NCBI GenBank assembly: GCA_017052515.1
Contig: JAFHKR010000039.1
Span: 868,001-932,000 of the forward strand
DNA length: 64,000 nucleotides
Origin: Fictibacillus nanhaiensis
GTDB lineage: Bacteria; Bacillota; Bacilli; Bacillales; Fictibacillaceae
Direction: 5' to 3'
The notes under the pieces were generated by a model that was not told where the DNA came from, made no database searches, and worked only from the letters and a program-made list of their open reading frames with translations. The position numbers were made by a program, and so were the translations under genes. Below are positions 8,165 through 17,371 of this stretch, one piece after another. Position 1 is the stretch's first letter. Every line of letters starts with the position of its first letter.

Positions 8165-9052
8165 ATGGAAAAGAAAGAAGTTTTACTATTAATCGATGGA
8201 TTCAATCTGCTCAGCAGATGTTATTTCGCGACAGCTTATGGAAAAGAAATGCACGATCTTCCTCGAAACTCTAAAGGGCAGTTCACGAATGCCATACGCG
8301 TGACCATTCAAAAACTGCTTATGCTCGTACGAGATCATGAGCCTTCTCACATTGTCGTTGCTTGGGATGTTAAACGTGACGAAACACTACGGAGAGAGAA
8401 GTTCGCTGATTATAAGGGAACACGAAACGAACTACCCGAGCCGCTTATTCAGCAATTTGAAACACTCGTTCAACTTTTTGATAATATTGGAATTACTCAG
8501 CTTACAATTCCTAGATATGAAGCAGATGACATCATAGGTACTCTTGCACACCGTTGGCGAAACGAACGTGACGGAGAATGTATCATCTACAGCAACGATC
8601 GGGATCTATTGCAGCTTCTTTGCGAAAAAACTTCACAGCTTATTACAGTGAAAAGAGATGAGCTGAAATATACGCTCACTCATTTTCAAGAGGAGTATGG
8701 CATCACACCTTCACAGTGGATCGATGTAAAAGCTTTATTAGGTGATAAGAGTGATAATATTCCTGGAGTAGCGGGAGTCGGTGATAAAGCTGCACTTCCA
8801 CTCATCCAACAGTATGGTGCTGTGGAATCAATTTATGAAAATTTTGAGAATCTAGATCCTAGATACAAGAGGTATTTAAAAAAACTCGAAGCAGGTCGCG
8901 AGATGGCTGTTCTTAGTAAAGATCTCTGTACGATTTTTACAGATGTTCCAGAAGTAGTCGACAGAGATTTAGAAGAATGCCGATATATTCTAGATAAACA
9001 GATGGTTCGAAGTGCTTTAGAAGAATTAGAGATTCAAATAAGAGTGGGTTAA
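8165..9052 (+). CDS. ypcP: 5'-3' exonuclease (YpcP-like, DNA polymerase I 5'-nuclease domain homologue)
   Basis: A stand-alone FEN-like 5' nuclease of 295 residues, matching the N-terminal domain of DNA polymerase I. Acidic metal ligands are visible in LLIDGFN (residues 8-14), in YEADDIIGTL and in YSNDRDLLQL. The helix-3-turn-helix segment LLGDKSDNIPGVAGVGDKAA follows. It should remove RNA primers and flaps, overlapping with Pol I in replication and repair. The gene lies right after the 6S RNA terminator, and its stop codon sits inside the next terminator hairpin. Confidence 0.93.
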   Translation: MEKKEVLLLIDGFNLLSRCYFATAYGKEMHDLPRNSKGQFTNAIRVTIQKLLMLVRDHEPSHIVVAWDVKRDETLRREKFADYKGTRNELPEPLIQQFETLVQLFDNIGITQLTIPRYEADDIIGTLAHRWRNERDGECIIYSNDRDLLQLLCEKTSQLITVKRDELKYTLTHFQEEYGITPSQWIDVKALLGDKSDNIPGVAGVGDKAALPLIQQYGAVESIYENFENLDPRYKRYLKKLEAGREMAVLSKDLCTIFTDVPEVVDRDLEECRYILDKQMVRSALEELEIQIRVG

Positions 9053-9071
9053 GTAAGATCCCACTCTTTTT
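9041..9071. terminator. Terminator shared by convergent ypcP and EamA genes
   Basis: AGAGTGGG (9041-9048) and CCCACTCT (9060-9067) form an 8-bp stem followed by a T run. The stop codons of both convergent genes lie in it, so the hairpin overlaps coding sequence on both strands. Confidence 0.8.
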
Positions 9072-9978
9072 GTTTTCGTTTTATGAAATCCTTATTGAAC
9101 CGTATTTCAGATAATATCATACCAAGTAAAATTAACCCGCATCCTAACAATGATTTTGAACCGAGTCGTTCATTGAGCATGATGTAAGCCGTAAGTGCCG
9201 CAAAAACAGGTTCCATCGCAAAGATCAAAGCTACTCTTGCGGGTGTTGTAAATGATTGAAAATGTGTTTGAGCCAAAAAAGCTAGAGCCGTTGCAAAGAA
9301 TGATGTGATCAAGAGAGCATTGATAACTTCCGGCTGTAGAACCAAATTAATTTTGAACATCTGCTGATAATCCTCAATCATGAGTGCGGTAATGAAACTG
9401 AATGTGGCAACGGTCAACAGTTGGATAACAGTTAAACTTATAGCGTTAAAGGATACTGCAAATTTCCCTGTGAACACGATATGAAGAGCAAATGAAATGG
9501 CACATAATAACACATAACCATCGCCAACGTTCAACGAGAGGCTGTTGTGTATCGTTAGTAAGTATAAACCGATTACAGCTAATAAAGAACTAATACCTAC
9601 TTGCCAATTCAGTTTGTTCTTTAACAATAAATAACTGAACAAAGGGACCAAGACAACACTTAATCCTGTGATGAATCCAGCTTTTGAAGAAGTGGTGTAT
9701 AACAATCCGACAGTTTGAAATCCATATCCTAAAAATAGCCAAAAACCAAGAATGATACCACTAACCCATATTCTTTTATCAGTAAAATGCCTGAGTGACG
9801 AGCGGTTAAACAAGAAGATAATCAGCAATAATGTTATAGCGGCAATAATAAAACGCACGCTATTAAATGAATAGGGTTCTAAGAATGCGATTGCTTTTTG
9901 TACGATTACGAATGTCGAACCCCAGATCAAGGCGACAAGGAGTAAATTGAAGTCGGCAAACCAAGTCTTTTTAAACAT
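9049..9978 (-). CDS. EamA/DMT-superfamily transporter
   Basis: A 309-residue polytopic membrane protein with about ten hydrophobic helices arranged as two EamA repeats. The first starts with FNLLLVALIWGSTFVIVQKAI, and the second ends near AALTAYIMLNERLGSKSLLGCGLILLG. The family exports amino acids or other small metabolites; the substrate is unknown. The start overlaps the stop of the RNase H gene by 8 bp, so the two are probably co-transcribed. Confidence 0.88.
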   Translation of the reverse strand: MFKKTWFADFNLLLVALIWGSTFVIVQKAIAFLEPYSFNSVRFIIAAITLLLIIFLFNRSSLRHFTDKRIWVSGIILGFWLFLGYGFQTVGLLYTTSSKAGFITGLSVVLVPLFSYLLLKNKLNWQVGISSLLAVIGLYLLTIHNSLSLNVGDGYVLLCAISFALHIVFTGKFAVSFNAISLTVIQLLTVATFSFITALMIEDYQQMFKINLVLQPEVINALLITSFFATALAFLAQTHFQSFTTPARVALIFAMEPVFAALTAYIMLNERLGSKSLLGCGLILLGMILSEIRFNKDFIKRKQKEWDLT

Positions 9979-10378
9979 CAGACGGTCTCTTGTTTAATTG
10001 AATAGCTTGTCGTGCTAGTTCATCTGCGATCTTGTTTTGTTTTGAGGGTATCCATTTGATAAAAAACAAATCCAATTTCTCTGAAAGATCGATAGCTACT
10101 TCTAACATTTTTGTATACCGTTTATCTTTTGCATATTTTTTATCCATCGCGCTCTCAACTGCTTGTGAGTCTGTGCGGAACGATACGATTCTCCAATTAT
10201 TTTCAATACATAATTCTAAGCCATGAATAAGAGCTCTAAATTCCGCTTCATGGTTACTCATCGTGCCGATTGGAAAACGATACGAATGTGTAGTGCCGTT
10301 TCCGACTTTTACATATACGCCAGCTCCGGAAAGTCCAGGATCCCCTGCACTTGCACCATCAATGTATATTTCTATCAA
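9971..10378 (-). CDS. RNase HI family protein (YpdQ-like)
   Basis: This 135-residue protein has the RNase HI catalytic acids: Asp in IYIDGASAG, Glu in SNHEAEFRAL, Asp in FRTDSQAV and Asp in KIADELAR. RNase HI enzymes cut RNA in RNA-DNA hybrids. The TTG start at 10378 is chosen because GAGGAGAG lies 8 bp upstream and the product then starts right at the first beta strand; an upstream extension would run into the divergent gene. A second RNase H-like gene lies head-to-head 70 bp away. Some Bacillus YpdQ-type proteins may have weak activity, so the biochemical role is inferred. Confidence 0.85.
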   Translation of the reverse strand: MIEIYIDGASAGDPGLSGAGVYVKVGNGTTHSYRFPIGTMSNHEAEFRALIHGLELCIENNWRIVSFRTDSQAVESAMDKKYAKDKRYTKMLEVAIDLSEKLDLFFIKWIPSKQNKIADELARQAIQLNKRPSDV

Positions 10379-10448
10379 TTCTGTCTCTCCTCTATAAGAA
10401 TATATTCGTATTATAAAGGACTTTATTAAAAACAAAAAGGAGATTACT

Positions 10449-11117
10449 ATGAACTTCTCAATAGAGTATATGTATAAACATCCGAAGTCACCCTTTAAGA
10501 TTCGATTTGTTTCTGATCCTATGTCTTTAACAGAGGCCCTTTTTACGGCAACGGATATAGAAAAGACTGGAAGAGTTTCTGAGATGGTCTTTATCGATAC
10601 GAAGGGTGTAACGTGGACGAAAAAAGAGCTCACCAAACTAACACAAGTGAAAAAAGAAGAACCAAAAGAGATCTCTATCTATTTCGATGGAGGGTTTAAG
10701 ACAGAGACGGGTACGAGTGGGCAAGGTATCATCATTCATTTCTCTCAAAACGGGATTACTTATCGTCTTAAAAAGAACGCGAGTCTAACACACCTCGAAT
10801 CCAATAATGAATCTGAGTATGCAGCACTATGGTTGGCTGTAAAAGAACTCGAAGAACTTGGTGTCCAATATGAAGAAGTTCTCATTCAAGGAGATTCGAA
10901 AGTTGTGATAGAGCAATTAAAAGGGGAATGGCCATGTTACGAATCAAACCTCCAAAAGTGGGCAGAGAAAATCGAAACACTATTGAAGAAGCTTCAGATC
11001 GAACCTGTTTATGAATGGGTGGCTAGAAACAAGAACAAAGAGGCAGATCATCTCGTAACACAAGCATTAAACGGAAAGATCATACAAGCGAAGAAAGAAG
11101 TCATTGATAATTCTTAA
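10449..11117 (+). CDS. RNase H-like protein with N-terminal extension (YpeP-like)
   Basis: The 222-residue protein has an N-terminal domain (about 1-70) of unknown role, then an RNase H fold. Candidate acids are Asp in IYFDGGFKT, Glu in NNESEYAALWLAV, Asp in IQGDSKVV and Asp in KNKEADHLV, so the active site looks complete. AAGGAG precedes the ATG. It is followed by small genes reading the same way and overlaps the possible upstream extension of the next one. By order it corresponds to ypeP, beside ypdQ, in B. subtilis. Confidence 0.83.
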   Translation: MNFSIEYMYKHPKSPFKIRFVSDPMSLTEALFTATDIEKTGRVSEMVFIDTKGVTWTKKELTKLTQVKKEEPKEISIYFDGGFKTETGTSGQGIIIHFSQNGITYRLKKNASLTHLESNNESEYAALWLAVKELEELGVQYEEVLIQGDSKVVIEQLKGEWPCYESNLQKWAEKIETLLKKLQIEPVYEWVARNKNKEADHLVTQALNGKIIQAKKEVIDNS

Positions 11118-11169
11118 ACATAACTGGTACAATTTACTAGAATCTTTTGATTTTGGGGTTGAGGTAGAC

Positions 11170-11469
11170 ATGAACGAGAACGTTCTAGACGATTATATAG
11201 CACTATTAGCTTCAAAGGGATTTCGTCTTAGTGAAGGAGACCTGCATTTTGTAGACTTTGGAAAGCATTACACAGATGCAAGTGAACCTCAAGTAAAAAT
11301 TGCATTAGAAGTTACATTAATAAAACAACGATCGTTTGATGGAAGTTACTTTATCGCCATATTAGAGTCTTTGGTCAACGAGAATATCACCTCAAAGAAA
11401 AAAGCGTATGAACTACTTGATCAGCTACAAAACAACAATGAGAGAAAACATTCTTATACAGTGGGGTAA
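11170..11469 (+). CDS. DUF6123-like small protein
   Basis: A 99-residue cytoplasmic protein, mixed alpha/beta in look, with no cysteine and no transmembrane helix. The ATG at 11170 lies behind GGGGTTGAGG and gives MNENVLDDYIALL; an upstream GTG/ATT extension would overlap the RNase H gene. I recall a Bacillus-restricted family of this kind (DUF6123) but cannot confirm the name. The function is unknown. It ends 2 bp before the HD hydrolase gene, so the genes form an operon. Confidence 0.7.
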   Translation: MNENVLDDYIALLASKGFRLSEGDLHFVDFGKHYTDASEPQVKIALEVTLIKQRSFDGSYFIAILESLVNENITSKKKAYELLDQLQNNNERKHSYTVG

Positions 11470-11471
11470 AT

Positions 11472-12116
11472 ATGAAAGAGAAGATGATCGAACAGACAGA
11501 GACGTTTGTAAAAGATAAGTTAAAAGATGATAGCAGTGGCCATGATTGGTATCACATCTATCGTGTTAAGAAATTGGCTTTGAACATTGCAGAAAAAGAA
11601 GGGGCAGATTCTTTTGTTTGTGTGATGGCGGCACTTCTTCATGACATAGCAGATGAAAAAATCGCAGGAACGGAAGAAGAGGGTCTTCGAGAAGTCAGAA
11701 ATTGGTTAGAGTCTATTTTTGTAGAGGAACCATACATCAAGCACATATTATCCATCATCTCTTCGATGTCATTTAAAGGTGGTAGCGGAGTAGAGATGGA
11801 ATCGATAGAGGGTAAAGTCGTACAGGATGCAGACCGCTTAGATGCGATCGGAGCGATTGGAATCGGAAGAACATTCGCTTATTCTGGTGCGAAGGGGCAA
11901 TTGATGTATGATCCTGAGATACCGGTTCGAGAGACGATGACAAAAGAGCAATATCGCAATCAAAAAAGTACAGCTATTAATCACTTTTACGAGAAATTAT
12001 TAAAATTAAAGCATGGGATGAATACTCCTTATGCAAAAAAACTAGCGAATGACCGGCATGCCTTTCTAGAAAACTTTTTAGAGCAATTTTTTGAAGAGTG
12101 GGAAGGCAGAAAGTGA
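11472..12116 (+). CDS. ypgQ: HD-domain phosphohydrolase (YpgQ-like)
   Basis: A 214-residue metal-dependent hydrolase. HD signatures are seen as His in SSGHDWYHIYRV (about residue 24), the HD pair in AALLHDIADEK (about 57-58) and Asp in VQDADRLDAIGAIGIGRTF. This pattern belongs to the YpgQ/YedJ group, where B. subtilis YpgQ hydrolyses nucleoside triphosphates to NMP and pyrophosphate. It is translationally close to the upstream small gene. The specific substrate here is inferred from the family. Confidence 0.88.
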   Translation: MKEKMIEQTETFVKDKLKDDSSGHDWYHIYRVKKLALNIAEKEGADSFVCVMAALLHDIADEKIAGTEEEGLREVRNWLESIFVEEPYIKHILSIISSMSFKGGSGVEMESIEGKVVQDADRLDAIGAIGIGRTFAYSGAKGQLMYDPEIPVRETMTKEQYRNQKSTAINHFYEKLLKLKHGMNTPYAKKLANDRHAFLENFLEQFFEEWEGRK

Positions 12117-12125
12117 GTAAGTTTT

Positions 12126-12273
12126 CTATGAAAGTAGTTGATTTCCACTCCAGGTTGCTCGCTTTCCATGGGGCGAACGGTGAGCCTCCTGCCACTACGT
12201 GCCATTAGGAGTCTCCACCTGACCGCTCGTCCCATAGGAGTCGGCAACCTTGCACTCCAATCAACTTTCATAG
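12126..12273 (+). repeat. Intergenic inverted-repeat element, full copy
   Basis: A 148-bp non-coding unit begins CTATGAAAGTAGTTGATTTC and ends CCAATCAACTTTCATAG, so the ends are near-perfect inverted repeats. The inside has GC-rich segments (GGGGCGAACGGTGAGCCTCC and GTCCCATAGGAGTCGGCAACC) that can pair in a long hairpin. The layout matches an abundant intergenic repeat I recall from Bacillaceae genomes, with a core like GTTGATTTCCGCTCCAGG. No transposase is encoded. Decayed relatives are at 17372, 28211 and 34907. Confidence 0.8.
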
Positions 12274-12357
12274 GAAGAGAAAAAACATCCAAACAACATT
12301 CTTAGTTTAGTTTGGAAGAAGATTTACTCATGTTATTTTAAAGTGAATAATCCGCAT

Positions 12358-12386
12358 TAAAAAAAGGCCAAAATAATGGCCTTTTA
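12358..12386 (-). terminator. Terminator of the ferredoxin gene
   Basis: AAAAGGCCA / TGGCCTTTT form a stem; read on the minus strand it ends in a run of T. It lies about 30 bp after the ferredoxin stop. Confidence 0.8.
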
Positions 12387-12414
12387 GTTGCATATCAACA
12401 GCCTTTAATTTATT

Positions 12415-12741
12415 TTAACACTCTTCTGCTGGTCGAGGTCCAGCGTCTAATCCTTCTGAAGTTACAGTAAGAACAGGATTGATCGATGCATCTTCACTTA
12501 CACAGATCTGGCAAGATAATCTTACATTTCCTGATAAGCCCTTTGTAGCGATGATATTCGCTTCATTTTCTCCGATCGGACCTAGGTCTCCTGACAAAAC
12601 TTCCACTCGGCATGTCGTACATTTCGCTTTGCCTCCACAGCGGTGAAGGATGTCAATTCCGTTGTCTTCAAGTGCATTTACAAGTTTTTTACCGTTCTCA
12701 ATCTCATATGTACCAAATCCGCGCACATCAATTCTTGCCAT
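12415..12741 (-). CDS. 2Fe-2S ferredoxin
   Basis: A 108-residue plant/adrenodoxin-type ferredoxin. Cluster ligands are Cys35, Cys41 and Cys44 (C-x5-C-x2-C) and Cys77, the usual spacing. It carries electrons between a reductase and an unknown oxygenase or other partner; no partner gene is adjacent. GGAGGCAGG precedes the ATG. It is a single-gene unit, divergent from the formate-THF ligase gene. Confidence 0.9.
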   Translation of the reverse strand: MARIDVRGFGTYEIENGKKLVNALEDNGIDILHRCGGKAKCTTCRVEVLSGDLGPIGENEANIIATKGLSGNVRLSCQICVSEDASINPVLTVTSEGLDAGPRPAEEC

Positions 12742-12920
12742 TTTACCTGCCTCCTTAAAATAAACACTTAGTATTTCTTTCCATTCTTATTATACGATAA
12801 CCTTCTACCAAGTAAACTACATGTTTAGAAGTTGTAATAGAAAAACTAATCGCATCACATACTTGTTTCATATACAATAGAGAGTGGAGTCAATTTATTA
12901 TGATGGAGGGTTAAATCAAC

Positions 12921-14609
12921 ATGCTAGAAAAGCTTACGTTCAAGAGTGATATCGAGATTGCCCAATCAGCGAAAATGCTGCGAATCGAAGAAATTGTAGG
13001 ACAACTAGGAATTGAAGAAGATGATTGGGAACCTTATGGAAGATACAAAGGAAAGCTCTCATTAGATCTGTTTCAAAAGCTTCAGAATGTTGAAGACGGA
13101 AAAGTAGTCTTAGTAACAGCAATCAGTCCAACACCAGCGGGAGAAGGGAAGTCTACCGTAACTGTGGGGCTTGGACAAGCACTCAATCGTGTTGGAAAGA
13201 AAACGATTATCGCTTTACGTGAACCATCACTTGGTCCTAGCATGGGTATTAAAGGTGGTGCGGCAGGTGGAGGGTATTCTCAAGTGATGCCGATGGAAGA
13301 TATCAATCTTCACTTTACAGGAGACCTTCATGCTATTACAACGGCTAACAACGCATTAGCCGCATTGATCGATAACCATATTCACCAAGGAAATGAATTG
13401 AACATAGATCCACGTCGAATTGTATGGAAACGTGCGTTAGATATGAATGATCGAGCATTAAGAAAGATTGTTATAGGCTTAGGTGGACCTGTTCAAGGTG
13501 TTCCACGAGAAGACGGATTTGATATTACGGTAGCATCAGAAGTCATGGCGATCTTCTGTTTGGCTAACGATCTAGAAGATTTGAAGATAAGACTTTCTAA
13601 GATGGTTGTGGCGTTTGATTATGACAACCAACCTATAACAGCAGGTCATCTGAATGCTCAAGGTGCACTTACATTACTATTAAAAGATGCGATTCGCCCG
13701 AATATCGTACAAACTTTAGAAAACACGCCAGCACTTGTTCATGGTGGGCCGTTCGCGAACATTGCACACGGATGTAACAGTGTTATCGCGACCAAGTTAG
13801 CATCAAAGCTCGGTGAGATGGTCGTAACAGAAGCAGGGTTTGGTGCTGATCTTGGAGCGGAGAAGTTTTTAGACATTAAGGCGAGATATGCGGGTATCAA
13901 ACCAAGTGCAGTTGTTATTGTTGCTACAGTAAGAGCGCTTAAGATGCATGGTGGTCTAGCAAAAGAATATTTGAAGAATCCTGATTTAGAAGCACTTCAA
14001 AAAGGTATGCCAAACCTCGAGAAACATTTAGAAACGTTAAAAGAATTTGGTGTTCCCGTAGTGGTAGCCATCAATAAATTTGTAACTGACACGGACGAAG
14101 AAGTTGCATTCATAAAAGAGTGGTGCGACTCAAGAGGTATTGCTGCTGAAGAAGCTGATGTTTGGGCAAAAGGCGGACAAGGTGGAGAAGCATTAGCGAA
14201 AAGAGTGTTAGAAACGATCGAAACCGAAGAGAATAAGTACAAGCCTCTGTATGAACTAAATGTGTCTTTACAAGAAAAAATAGAGACGATCTGTAAGAAA
14301 GTATATGGTGCAGGAGAAGTACAGTTCTCACCAAAAGCAGTAAAACAAATGAAACAGTTTACTGATTTTGGATGGGATCAGTTGCCGATCTGTATGGCTA
14401 AAACTCAATATTCGTTCTCTGATGATCCTAAAAAACTTGGTCGTCCAAAGAACTTTACGATTACGATCAGAGAACTAAAACCATCAATCGGTGCAGGGTT
14501 TATCGTTGCCCTTACAGGCGATGTGATGACGATGCCAGGACTCCCTAAAGTACCTGCAGCAAACAACATGGATGTATCAGAAGACGGAAAAGCAGTAGGA
14601 CTATTTTAA
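12921..14609 (+). CDS. fhs: Formate-tetrahydrofolate ligase
   Basis: A 562-residue FTHFS, the usual family length. It joins formate and tetrahydrofolate with ATP to give 10-formyl-THF for purine and fMet synthesis. The ATP-binding loop [10 protein letters not shown] is at residues 71-80, followed by the conserved [19 protein letters not shown] block and [19 protein letters not shown]. The start lies behind GGAGGG. The gene appears monocistronic or paired with the small YycC-like gene 54 bp downstream. No folate-sensing riboswitch was recognised upstream. Confidence 0.96.
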   Translation: MLEKLTFKSDIEIAQSAKMLRIEEIVGQLGIEEDDWEPYGRYKGKLSLDLFQKLQNVEDGKVVLVTAISPTPAGEGKSTVTVGLGQALNRVGKKTIIALREPSLGPSMGIKGGAAGGGYSQVMPMEDINLHFTGDLHAITTANNALAALIDNHIHQGNELNIDPRRIVWKRALDMNDRALRKIVIGLGGPVQGVPREDGFDITVASEVMAIFCLANDLEDLKIRLSKMVVAFDYDNQPITAGHLNAQGALTLLLKDAIRPNIVQTLENTPALVHGGPFANIAHGCNSVIATKLASKLGEMVVTEAGFGADLGAEKFLDIKARYAGIKPSAVVIVATVRALKMHGGLAKEYLKNPDLEALQKGMPNLEKHLETLKEFGVPVVVAINKFVTDTDEEVAFIKEWCDSRGIAAEEADVWAKGGQGGEALAKRVLETIETEENKYKPLYELNVSLQEKIETICKKVYGAGEVQFSPKAVKQMKQFTDFGWDQLPICMAKTQYSFSDDPKKLGRPKNFTITIRELKPSIGAGFIVALTGDVMTMPGLPKVPAANNMDVSEDGKAVGLF

Positions 14610-14663
14610 GAAATAGTGTAAAGTATCCATATAAACTGCTATACTTCTGTAGGAGGGATGCAT

Positions 14664-14813
14664 ATGAAACCATTACAACTTTCAGCTGACACGGCGGTAA
14701 AATTAGCAAAGGAGCTAAACGTACCACTCGAACAGCTGATGCATATGCCTCAGCATATATTGGTGAAAAAGCTGATGGAATTGGAAGCATCCAAAGAAAA
14801 TAAGGATGAATAA
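14664..14813 (+). CDS. YycC-like small protein
   Basis: A 49-residue protein beginning MKPLQLSADTAVKLAKEL, with the PLEQLMHMPQHIL stretch that I recall from the YycC family of Bacillus. AGGAGGG lies 7 bp before the ATG. It has no membrane segment and no known function. It lies between fhs and a strong terminator. Confidence 0.75.
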   Translation: MKPLQLSADTAVKLAKELNVPLEQLMHMPQHILVKKLMELEASKENKDE

Positions 14814-14830
14814 TTAAGAACGAGAAGGCG

Positions 14831-14862
14831 AAAACCTACTATGTAGGTTTTTTCTTTTTTTT
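14831..14862 (+). terminator. Terminator after fhs-yycC
   Basis: AAAACCTAC / GTAGGTTTT form a 9-bp stem with a 3-nt loop and a long T tract. Confidence 0.9.
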
Positions 14863-14895
14863 CTTAATCTATCTTTTAAAAAAAGGAATGAAAAT

Positions 14896-15756
14896 ATGGA
14901 AACAAAAAAACCTGGTTTAGTGTATACACTTAAAGTGGCACGAGTTTCTGATCTTGGTTATGTGTTAGATCTTGAAGACGGGAAAGAAGTACTTTTACAT
15001 CGTTCTGAAGCAAAAAGTAAGCATGAAGAAGGTAATAGCATAGAAGTCTTCTTATACCAAGATCATGAAGGAAGACTTGCTGCGACCGAAACGATTCCAA
15101 AAGTTCGTTTGGATTCATTAGCTTGGCTAGAAGTTGCTGGAGTGAACCGTAAGTTAGGAGTATTTCTTCATATCGGCATTAAGAAAGATATCCTCTTATC
15201 AAAAGACGATCTTCCTGAATCATGGGACGAATGGCCGCATCTTGGTGATCGTTTATATTCAGGTATGAAGCTGGATAAAAAAGGCCGTATCTTTGCTGAC
15301 TTAGCTACAGAAGAAGAGATGGTAGAACAAGCGGAAGCGGCAACAGAAGAAATGTTTAATCAACAAACATCAGGATATGTCTACAAGATCAATGAAGCTG
15401 GTGTACTTCTGTTTACGGAGTCAGGGCACATCGGATTCATTCATAACGACGAATTGAAGGTGAAACCGCGGCTTGGGCAGAAGCTTGGAGCTCGTGTTGC
15501 ATTCGTTCGAGAAGATGGAAGAATGAACTTGTCGATGAGAGCCAGAAAAGAGATTGCATATAGCGAGGATTCCGAACGCATCTATCAATACTTAAGAGAA
15601 AATAAAGGGCAGATGCCTCTAACAGACAAGTCATCTCCCGAAGAGATCAAAGAGACTTTTCAGATGAGTAAAGCTGCGTTCAAAAGAGCTCTCGGTAAGC
15701 TGATGAAAGAAGAAAAAATCATTCAAGAAGATGGAAAGACTTTTCTTCAAATTTAA
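14896..15756 (+). CDS. cvfB: S1-domain RNA-binding protein CvfB
   Basis: A 286-residue protein of the CvfB/YitL family: three S1-like RNA-binding segments (about 5-65, 70-135 and 145-210) and a C-terminal winged helix (about 225-285, SPEEIKETFQMSKAAFKRALGKL). In Staphylococcus aureus CvfB affects virulence gene expression through RNA binding; in Bacillus the target is not defined. It starts behind AAAGGAATG and stands alone between two terminators. Confidence 0.9.
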   Translation: METKKPGLVYTLKVARVSDLGYVLDLEDGKEVLLHRSEAKSKHEEGNSIEVFLYQDHEGRLAATETIPKVRLDSLAWLEVAGVNRKLGVFLHIGIKKDILLSKDDLPESWDEWPHLGDRLYSGMKLDKKGRIFADLATEEEMVEQAEAATEEMFNQQTSGYVYKINEAGVLLFTESGHIGFIHNDELKVKPRLGQKLGARVAFVREDGRMNLSMRARKEIAYSEDSERIYQYLRENKGQMPLTDKSSPEEIKETFQMSKAAFKRALGKLMKEEKIIQEDGKTFLQI

Positions 15757-15759
15757 GGA

Positions 15760-15793
15760 AAAGAACCTGATTTTCACATCAGGTTCTTTTTTC
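15760..15793 (+). terminator. Terminator after cvfB
   Basis: AAAGAACCTGA / TCAGGTTCTTT form an 11-bp stem followed by T residues. Confidence 0.9.
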
Positions 15794-15882
15794 TTTCCTT
15801 TAAACTTTTTTAGACCATGCAACCTCAGGATTTGCAACGTACTTCATTGGGTAAAATAAGCGTAGAGAAAGGTGGAGTCACT

Positions 15883-17295
15883 TTGAAAAGAAATCTAGGT
15901 TTTTGGGTTTTAACAGCGCTTGTAGTAGGAAATATGGTAGGATCGGGTATTTTCATGTTACCACGATCATTAGCTGAAGTAGCAAGTCCATCTGGTGTAT
16001 TAACAGCCTGGTTGATCACAGGTTTTGGTGTATTGATGACAGCTCTTGTTTTCGGAAACTTATCTTTAAGAAAACCAGAATTAAATGGAGGACCTCAAAA
16101 CTATGCGAAGGCTTTGTTCAAAGAGGATTCACAATCTTCATTAGTAGCAGGGTACCTTGTAAGCTGGGGATATTGGGTGGCTAACTGGTCAGGTAACGTT
16201 GCGATCATCACTACGTTTGCCAGTTATCTTTCAACTTTTTTTCCTGTTATGACGAACAAAACCATTTTATTTACCGTGTTGGGGACTTCTGTACGAGTAG
16301 GGGGAGTCATCACTTTTATTATCTGTTCGGTTCTTCTGTGGAGCGTACATTATTTAATCCTTAACGGTATCGAGGGAGCAGGAAAGGTGAATTTTATTGC
16401 TACTTTGGCTAAAGTTTTAGGATTCTTATTATTTATACTAGCTTGTCTATTTGCATTCCAAAGTAGCAATCTTGTTCCTTTTTATGAACCAATTGAGAGT
16501 GAAGGCGGTGTGACTACAGGTTTCCTATCTCAAATAAATAACGCTGCGATCGCAACACTTTGGGCGTTTGTAGGAGTTGAATCGGCTGTTGTCTTCGCGA
16601 CCCGTGCCAAAAAGAAGAGCGATGTAAAAAAAGCGACCATCCTTGGGTTGATCATTGCACTTGCTTTGTATCTAAGTATTACCTTGTTAGTCATGGGAAC
16701 TTTGAATCAAGAAGAATTGATCAATTCTCAAAAACCACTTGTTGATTCGTTGATGGCAGCTATCGGACCATCAGGCAGTATGATCATGGCTGTATTAGGA
16801 GTGGTCTCCTTATTAGGAGCAACAGTAGGGTGGGTTTTACTTTCAGCCGAAGTGCCGTTTCAGGCAGCACAGCAGAGAATGTTTATTAAGAACTTTTTAA
16901 AAGAAAACGATAAAGGAGCACCTGTTTTCTCTCTTTGGATCACTAACCTATGTACACAACTATTCTTGTTTTCTGTTATTTCTCAGTCTATGGCATCGGC
17001 GTTTGATTTTATGATATTTATTGCAACACTGGCTTTTCTCGTTCCGTATTTGTTTGCGTCTCTTTATCAGTTGAAACTCGTTTTGAGAGGAGAAACGTAT
17101 GAGAAATCGGGTAGAAGCCGAACGACCGATGGAATCATAGCTGCCATAGCAGCTATCTATTCGTTCTGGGTCATCTATGCAGGAACGGCAGACCTCAAAA
17201 CCTTTTTGTTCGGGATCGCATTACTTGCATCTGGAATCTTGTTTTACCCCTTTGTTCCAAAACCATCTGAATCCATCAAAAAACCGGCTGATTAA
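15883..17295 (+). CDS. APC-family amino acid permease/antiporter
   Basis: A 470-residue polytopic protein with about 12-13 helices. GNMVGSGIFMLPRSLAEVASP near the N terminus is the APC helix-1 substrate-binding glycine motif. The sequence resembles arginine-ornithine or putrescine-ornithine antiporters of the ArcD/PotE group, but the substrate cannot be fixed. The TTG at 15883 is chosen because AAAGGTGGAG lies just upstream and the product then starts LKRNLGFWVL, right before the first helix. It is a monocistronic gene with its own terminator. Confidence 0.85.
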   Translation: MKRNLGFWVLTALVVGNMVGSGIFMLPRSLAEVASPSGVLTAWLITGFGVLMTALVFGNLSLRKPELNGGPQNYAKALFKEDSQSSLVAGYLVSWGYWVANWSGNVAIITTFASYLSTFFPVMTNKTILFTVLGTSVRVGGVITFIICSVLLWSVHYLILNGIEGAGKVNFIATLAKVLGFLLFILACLFAFQSSNLVPFYEPIESEGGVTTGFLSQINNAAIATLWAFVGVESAVVFATRAKKKSDVKKATILGLIIALALYLSITLLVMGTLNQEELINSQKPLVDSLMAAIGPSGSMIMAVLGVVSLLGATVGWVLLSAEVPFQAAQQRMFIKNFLKENDKGAPVFSLWITNLCTQLFLFSVISQSMASAFDFMIFIATLAFLVPYLFASLYQLKLVLRGETYEKSGRSRTTDGIIAAIAAIYSFWVIYAGTADLKTFLFGIALLASGILFYPFVPKPSESIKKPAD

Positions 17296-17312
17296 TAATA
17301 GCCGGTTTTTTA
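17280..17312 (+). terminator. Terminator overlapping the permease stop
   Basis: AAAACCGGCT / AGCCGGTTTTT; the left arm encodes the last residues of the permease (KKPAD) and the stop lies in the loop. Confidence 0.85.
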
Positions 17313-17371
17313 TAGCTCAGTTTTCTAAATGATTGTTGCCTTTAAGTCTTTTTTATTCCCTTCTTTGACTT

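Noticed and set aside
12029..12292. Minus-strand reading frame over the inverted-repeat element
   Set aside because: It has no ribosome site and runs from the 3' end of the HD hydrolase gene into the repeat; the coding look comes from the GC-rich repeat.
12742..12920. Tetrahydrofolate riboswitch ahead of fhs
   Set aside because: I saw no pseudoknot-type conserved core or terminator hairpin in the 180-bp leader; only a short promoter-to-gene distance.
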